From assembly GCA_963575745.1 (NCBI GenBank), contig CAUYUJ010015697.1, forward strand, positions 138,687 through 159,178: a stretch of DNA of 20,492 bases, in the 5' to 3' direction. Shown one piece after another: positions 16,262-20,492 of this stretch. The DNA comes from Prorocentrum cordatum (taxonomy: Eukaryota; Sar; Dinophyceae; Prorocentrales; Prorocentraceae). The position numbers and the translations under genes were made by a program. The notes under the pieces were generated by a model. The model did no database searches, was not told the origin of the DNA, and saw nothing but the letters and a program-made list of their open reading frames with translations. Within the stretch, counting starts at the first letter, position 1; every line of letters starts with the position of its first letter.

Positions 16262-16385
16262 GCACCCCCCCCCCCCCACCCCCCCTTCCCCGGCAGAGCC
16301 ACCCAGGCACCCCCCCCAGAGGCTGAGGCTCAGCCTCGAGGCTGTAGCTGAGACTCCTTGAAACTCACACGCCGGATCGGCGGAT
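16262..16385 (+). repeat. Dispersed repeat D, copy 2
   Basis: Poly-C tract, TTCCCCGGCAGAGCCACC, the inverted repeat GAGGCTGAGGCTCAGCCTC, GAGGCTGTAGCTGA, then AACTCACACGCCGGATCGGC. Same block order and orientation as 1104-1210. GATCGGCGGAT also occurs just downstream of the first copy (1570-1580). Preceded by GGCCACGATCCTTGTGAGGG, which resembles the composite-repeat unit near 3460. Confidence 0.75.
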
Positions 16386-16540
16386 TACCTGGCGGTTCAA
16401 GCAGGATTTGCGCTTCAACGGTCCGCCCGCTCGACCCGCCCGTCTGGGCCTGCTCGCCCGACCAGCCCGTTAGGGACTGCAGTCGCCGCTCGCTGCCCTT
16501 TGCCCGCCTTCGATGCCCCTCGCTGCCCGTACTGTTTCCG

Positions 16541-18035
16541 CGGTCGCCTTCGCTCGCTGCCCTTCGTGGCCCCGTTGCTGCCCTCAGTGGCCCCGTCGCT
16601 GCCCATTGTGGCCCCGCATTATATGCCCTTCGTGGCCCCCGCTCGCAGTCGCCCGTCGTGGCCCCATACGCATGCCCTTCGTAGCCCTGCTGTCGCCCTT
16701 CGTGGCCCTCTCGCTGCCCTTCGTGGCCCCTTTGCTGCCCTCAGTGGCCCCGCTGTCGCCCTTTGTGGCCCCATATACGAATGCCCTTCGTGGCCCCCGC
16801 TCGTTCGCGCCCGTCATGGCCCCATATGCATGCCCTTCGTGGCCCCGCTGTCGCCCTTCGTGGCCCCCTCTCTGCCCTTCGTGGCCCCGTTTCTGCCCTC
16901 AACGGCCCCGTCGGTGCCCTCTGTGGCCCCGGATTAAATGCTCTTCGTGGCCCCCGCTCGCTCGCGCCCTTCGTGGTCTCATACGCATGCGTTTCGTCGC
17001 CCCGCTGTCGCCATTCGTGGCCCCCTCGCTGCCCTTAGTGGCCCCTTCTGCCCTCAGTGGCCCCGCTGTCGCCCTTTGTGGCCCCATATACGAATACCCT
17101 TCGTGGCCCCCGCTCGTTCGCGCCCGTCATGGCCCCATATGCATACCCTTCGTGGCCCCGCTGTCAACCTTCGTGGCCCCCTCTCTGCCCTTCGTGGCCC
17201 CGTTTCTGCCCTCAGCGGCTCCGTCGCTGCCGTCTGTGGCCACCTATACGTATGCCCTTCGGGCCCCCCGCTCGTTCGCGCCCGTCGTGGCCCGCGCCAG
17301 CAACAGCTCCCGCCTGATACTTCCTGACAATGTATTGAAGAATCGCGCTTTCGCTGGGGACTTGCTTGCAATTTACCACCGAATCGCGACTCCCGCCTGA
17401 TATTTCCTAACAGTTTATTGGGGAATCGCGCTCGCGCTGTGGACTTCCTCGCAACCATACGCATGCCCTTCGTAGCCCCGCTGTCGCCCTTCGTGGCATT
17501 CTCGCTGCCCTTCGTGGCCCCTTTGCTGCCCTCGGTGGCCCCGCTATCGCCCTTTGTGGCCCCATATGCGAATGCCCTACGTGGCCCCCGCTCGCTCGCG
17601 CCCGTCGTGGCCCCCATATGCATGCCCTTCGTGGCCCCGCTGTCGCCCTTCGTGGCCCCCTCTCTGCCCTTCGTGGCCCAGGTGCTGCCCTCAGCTTCCC
17701 CGTCGCTGCCCTCTGTGGCCCCTGATTAAATGCCCTTCGGCCTCCCCGCTCGTTTGCGCCCTTTGTGGCCCCATATGCATGCCCTTCGTCGCCCCGCTGT
17801 CGCCCTTCGCGGCCCCCTCGCGCCCTTCGTGGCCCACTTTCTGCGCTCAGTGGCCCCGCTGTCGCCCTCTCTGGCCCCATATATGTCTGCCCCTCGTGGC
17901 CCCCGCTCGTTCGCGCCCGTCGTGGTCCCGTATGCATGCCCTTCGTGGCCCCGCTGTCGCCCTTCGTGGCCCCCTCTCTGCCCTTCGTGGCCCCGTTTCT
18001 GCCCTCAGCGGCCCCGTCGCTGCCCTCGTGGCCCC
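16541..18035 (+). repeat. GTGGCCCC minisatellite with 313-315-bp higher-order unit
   Basis: Basic units of about 21-24 bp built on CTGCCCTTCGTGGCCCC, with variants including CCCATATRCGAATGCCC and CGCTCGTTCGCGCCCGTC. The marker CCATAT- or CCATATA- followed by a CCCTTCGTGGCCCCCGCTCG-like block occurs at 16771, 17084, 17562 and 17877. Spacings are 313, 478 and 315 bp; the long one holds an insertion. All long Pro/Ser/Ala-rich frames (both strands) in this range are repeat artefacts. Confidence 0.92.
17294..17455. repeat. Insertion of about 162 bp in the minisatellite, with internal 83-bp duplication
   Basis: Sequence unlike the minisatellite, lying where GTGGCCC|CATACGCATGCC would otherwise be continuous (as near 16660). 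It contains two similar copies starting CTCCCGCCTGATA at 17308 and 17391 (83 bp apart), each with TTCCTRACA and GAATCGCGCT. No transposase, terminal inverted repeat or clear target duplication was seen. Confidence 0.7.
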
Positions 18036-18559
18036 ATCCCACCCCGACAATCTCCACCTCGTCCCGCTCGCATTCCGCACCGCAGTTCTCCCAACGCATG
18101 CTCAGTCCCTCCTCCAGATTCCTCCGTGCGCCCCCCGCTCCTCAACACTCCGCACGGCTCCTCTTTTACACTCCTTGCCGCTCCTCCTCCTGAAACCCTA
18201 CTCTTGCCCACTCCCTCCCAATCCACTCCACATCCCCGTGCTCCTCTCGACACGGTTGCAGTTCTTACTATCCGTCCGCCCCATTCTCCCAACATCCCGC
18301 TTCTTTTCAGGGTTCCACGAAATTTGTGTCTGACACCAGTTCGCAACTGTACGTCCCCCCGTGGGGGTATCCACGATTTGTTCTTTCAAGGGGGTGGTAC
18401 GTGGCGCTGTTTATGGCGCAACCCATGGCGGAATTCATTGTTAACCAGTGTTGGAGTGGCTGGCGCAAGCCATGGCGCAAGCTGAATCGCCACTCGCAGC
18501 GCAAATCATCGTTCCTCTTTCCTTTTTGCCCCCTCCTTGCTGTTGCTACTGGGACCCTC
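18036..18559. other. Pyrimidine-rich spacer and unassigned DNA
   Basis: 18036-18310 is C/T-rich with no stop-free coding signal I trust. 18311-18559 is mixed; ATGGCGCAA occurs at 18414 and 18472. No gene was recognised. Confidence 0.4.
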
Positions 18560-20104
18560 CGCGTGCTCCCCTTAAGCCGAATTTGGCATTTTCACATACC
18601 CAGTACAGCGCTTCGTGACCCCAGAGGGAGCTCCACCGAATCCCCTAGTGGGACCATCTGCATGCGTTCCGCACGTCCAATGTGGCATTTTCACCCACAC
18701 AGTACCGCGTTTCGTGGCCCCATAGGGAGCCCCACCGAAACCCCCAGTGGGACCGTCCGCATGCGTCCCACGCGCCCAATTTGGTATTTTCGCCCACCCG
18801 GTACAGCGTTTCGCGGCCCCATAGGGAACCCAGCCGACGACCCTAGTGCTACCGCCCGCATGCGCTCCCCCCACCCAGTGCAGCGCTTCGTTGCCCCATA
18901 GGGAGCTCAACCGAAGAAGAGGTCCTCGTTTTGAAGAGACGGTCCCCGCGTTCTCCTCCTCTCGTGCCCCCCCTCCTCCCTACCGTCCGCATGTGTCCCG
19001 CGCACCCAGTGCGGCGCTTCGTGGCCCCATAATGGAGCACCACCGAAGGTCCCAGTGCTACCGTCCGCATGCGTCCCGCACACCCAGTACAGCGCTTCGT
19101 GGCCCCATAGGGAGCCCCACCGAAGGTCCCAGTGTTACCGTCCCCATGCGTCCCGCACACCCAGTACAGCGTTTCGTGGCCCTCCTCCCCCTTCTCCCTG
19201 CGTTTCACCCACCCAGTACAGCGTTTCGTGGCCCCATAGGGAACCCCACCGAAGGTCCCAATGCTACTGTCCGCATGCGTCCCGCACACCTAGTACAACG
19301 CTTCGTGGCCCCGTAGGGAGCCCCACTGAAGGTCCCAGTGCTTCCGTCTGCATGCGAGCCGCACACCCAGTACAGCGTTTCGTGGCCCCGTGGGGAGCCC
19401 CACCGAAGGTCCCAGTGTTTCCTTCCGCGTGCGTCCCGCAGACCCAGTGCAGCGTTTCGTGGCCCCCCTCCCCCTCCTCCCTACGTTTCACCCACCCACT
19501 ACAGCTTTTCGTGGCCCCGCAAGGAGCCCCGCCGAAGGTCCCAGTGGTACCGTCCGCGTGCGTCCCGCACTCTCAGTACAGCGTTTCGTGGCCCCATAAG
19601 GAACCCCACCGCAAGTCCCAGCGCTACCGTCCGCATGCGCCCCACACACCCAGTACAGCGTTTCGTGGCCCTCCTCCCCTCCTCCGTGCGTTTCACCCAC
19701 CCAGTACAGCGCTTCGTGGCCCCATCGGGAGCTCCACCGAAGGCCGCATGCGTCCGGGAAATGTAATTTGGCATTTTCATCCGCGCAGTGCAGCGTTTCG
19801 TTGCCCCAGATGGGGGCTCCACCGAAGCCCCCAGTGGGACCGTCCGCATGCGTCACGGTAACCCGATTTGGCATTTTCACTCGGTCAGTAGAGCGCTTCG
19901 TGGCCCCATAGGGGGCTCCACCGAAACCCTCGATGGAACCGTCCGCATGCGTCCCGGAATCCCAATGCGGCACACCACCCACACAGTACAGCGTTCCCCC
20001 CCGCCCAGTGCAGCGTTTCGTGGCCCCATACGGAGCTTCACCGAAACAGATATTCACAATTACGGTGCCCACAACTGCATATGGTTGGGACTTTCGCCAG
20101 GATA
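18560..20104 (+). repeat. Composite satellite-bearing repeat, copy 4 (with a partial copy in front)
   Basis: Units are anchored on TTCGTGGCCCC. Anchor positions are 18612, 18711, 18810, 18887, 19018, 19096, 19173, 19225, 19302, 19379, 19456, 19508, 19585, 19662, 19713, 19797, 19897 and 20017. Three length classes dominate: 99-100, 77-78 and 51-52 bp. A head block (GTTTTGAAGAGACGG at about 18928-18942) sits inside, so 18560-18920 looks like an older partial copy joined to a second one. The tail has CATATGGTTGGGA and CTTTCGCCAGGATA (20091-20104). Confidence 0.85.
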
Positions 20105-20206
20105 ATTTTTGTTTGTTCATAAGGCGTTTGGCTATTTTTCGGCTCCCAACGTTTCATTTCTTTGGTTTGTTAGGTTTTTCTTTATGTTTTCTGAGTTTTT
20201 TCCTGC
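20105..20206. other. T-rich linker between composite repeats
   Basis: About 100 bp, T-rich, between the tail of one copy and the head of the next. No feature was recognised. Confidence 0.5.
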
Positions 20207-20492
20207 CCATCCTGTGGTGTTGGGTCTTCGTTTTGAAGAGACGGTCCCCGCGTTCTCCTTCTCTCCTCCTCTTCCCCCTCCTCTTCCACCGTCCGCATGC
20301 GTCCCGCACACCCAGTACAGCGCTTCGTGGCCCCATAGGGAGCCCCACCGAAGGTCCCAGTACTACCGTCCGCATGCGTCCTGCACACCCAGTACATCGT
20401 TTCGTGGCCCTCCTCTTCCTCCCCCCTGCGTTTCACCCACCCACTGCAGCGTTTCGTGGCCCCATACGGAGCCCCACCGAAGGTCCCAGTGC
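20207..20492 (+). repeat. Composite satellite-bearing repeat, copy 5 (cut by window end)
   Basis: Starts with CCATCCTGTGGTGTTGGGTC and GTTTTGAAGAGACGG (20230-20244), then a CTCCTCTTCC tract, then units with TTCGTGGCCCC and CCCCACCGAAGGTCCCAGT. Same order and orientation as copies 2 and 4. Continues beyond the window. Confidence 0.85.

Noticed and set aside
16513-18485. Several Pro/Ser/Ala-rich frames (up to 295 codons) on both strands
   Set aside because: All lie in the GTGGCCCC minisatellite and its flank and mirror its period. Equally open on both strands.

Overview
The window looks like nuclear DNA of a dinoflagellate. Three things point that way. A long LINE-like retroelement carries a zinc-finger/coiled-coil ORF1-like protein, an endonuclease-reverse transcriptase and a cysteine-rich tail, in the style I associate with dinoflagellate LINEs. 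A candidate host gene is broken up by short inverted-repeat elements that resemble introners. The rest is extremely dense in satellite and microsatellite DNA with high GC. No bacterial operon, rRNA, tRNA or CRISPR array was seen. The species cannot be fixed from the sequence. There is one assembly gap (100 N at 15393-15492).

Layout. 1-1760: end of a composite repeat, then CAT/CAC, TA, CA, C-rich and CT simple repeats, with one copy of a dispersed repeat. 1798-3838: two copies of a composite satellite-bearing repeat, in opposite orientation with their tails facing each other. 3839-4830: diverged duplications and a 155/156-bp tandem repeat. 4909-6708: a candidate split gene on the + strand, unrecognised product, about 255 residues if a 461-bp GT-AG intron and three inverted-repeat insertions are removed. 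6709-7280: no recognisable feature. 7281-8048: CAGCCT-type minisatellite with a 155-bp higher-order period. 8173-15296: the LINE-like element. 15550-16175: two minisatellites beyond the gap. 16262-16385: second copy of the dispersed repeat. 16541-18035: a GTGGCCCC minisatellite with a 313-315-bp higher-order period, interrupted by a unique insertion. 18560-20492: further composite-repeat copies.

The retroelement is read in order as follows. ORF1 (8173-9444) has a Gly/Lys-rich N-terminus, a RanBP2-like zinc finger and a coiled coil. ORF2 (from 9781) has an endonuclease/exonuclease/phosphatase-type endonuclease, a reverse transcriptase with YIDD, an in-frame T-rich intron-like stretch (12799-13026), a linker domain, RNase H and a Cys-rich C-terminus. 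The RNase H part holds one frameshift and two nonsense codons, one at the expected catalytic Glu, so this copy is probably dead.

The strongest candidates for something undescribed are (a) the composite repeat, whose copies share a head, a variable tandem body and a tail, (b) the inverted-repeat elements whose precise removal restores the frame of the candidate gene, and (c) the phase-0 T-rich intron-like stretch inside a LINE reading frame. Most long open frames over the repeats are artefacts of repeats without stop codons and are not annotated as genes.
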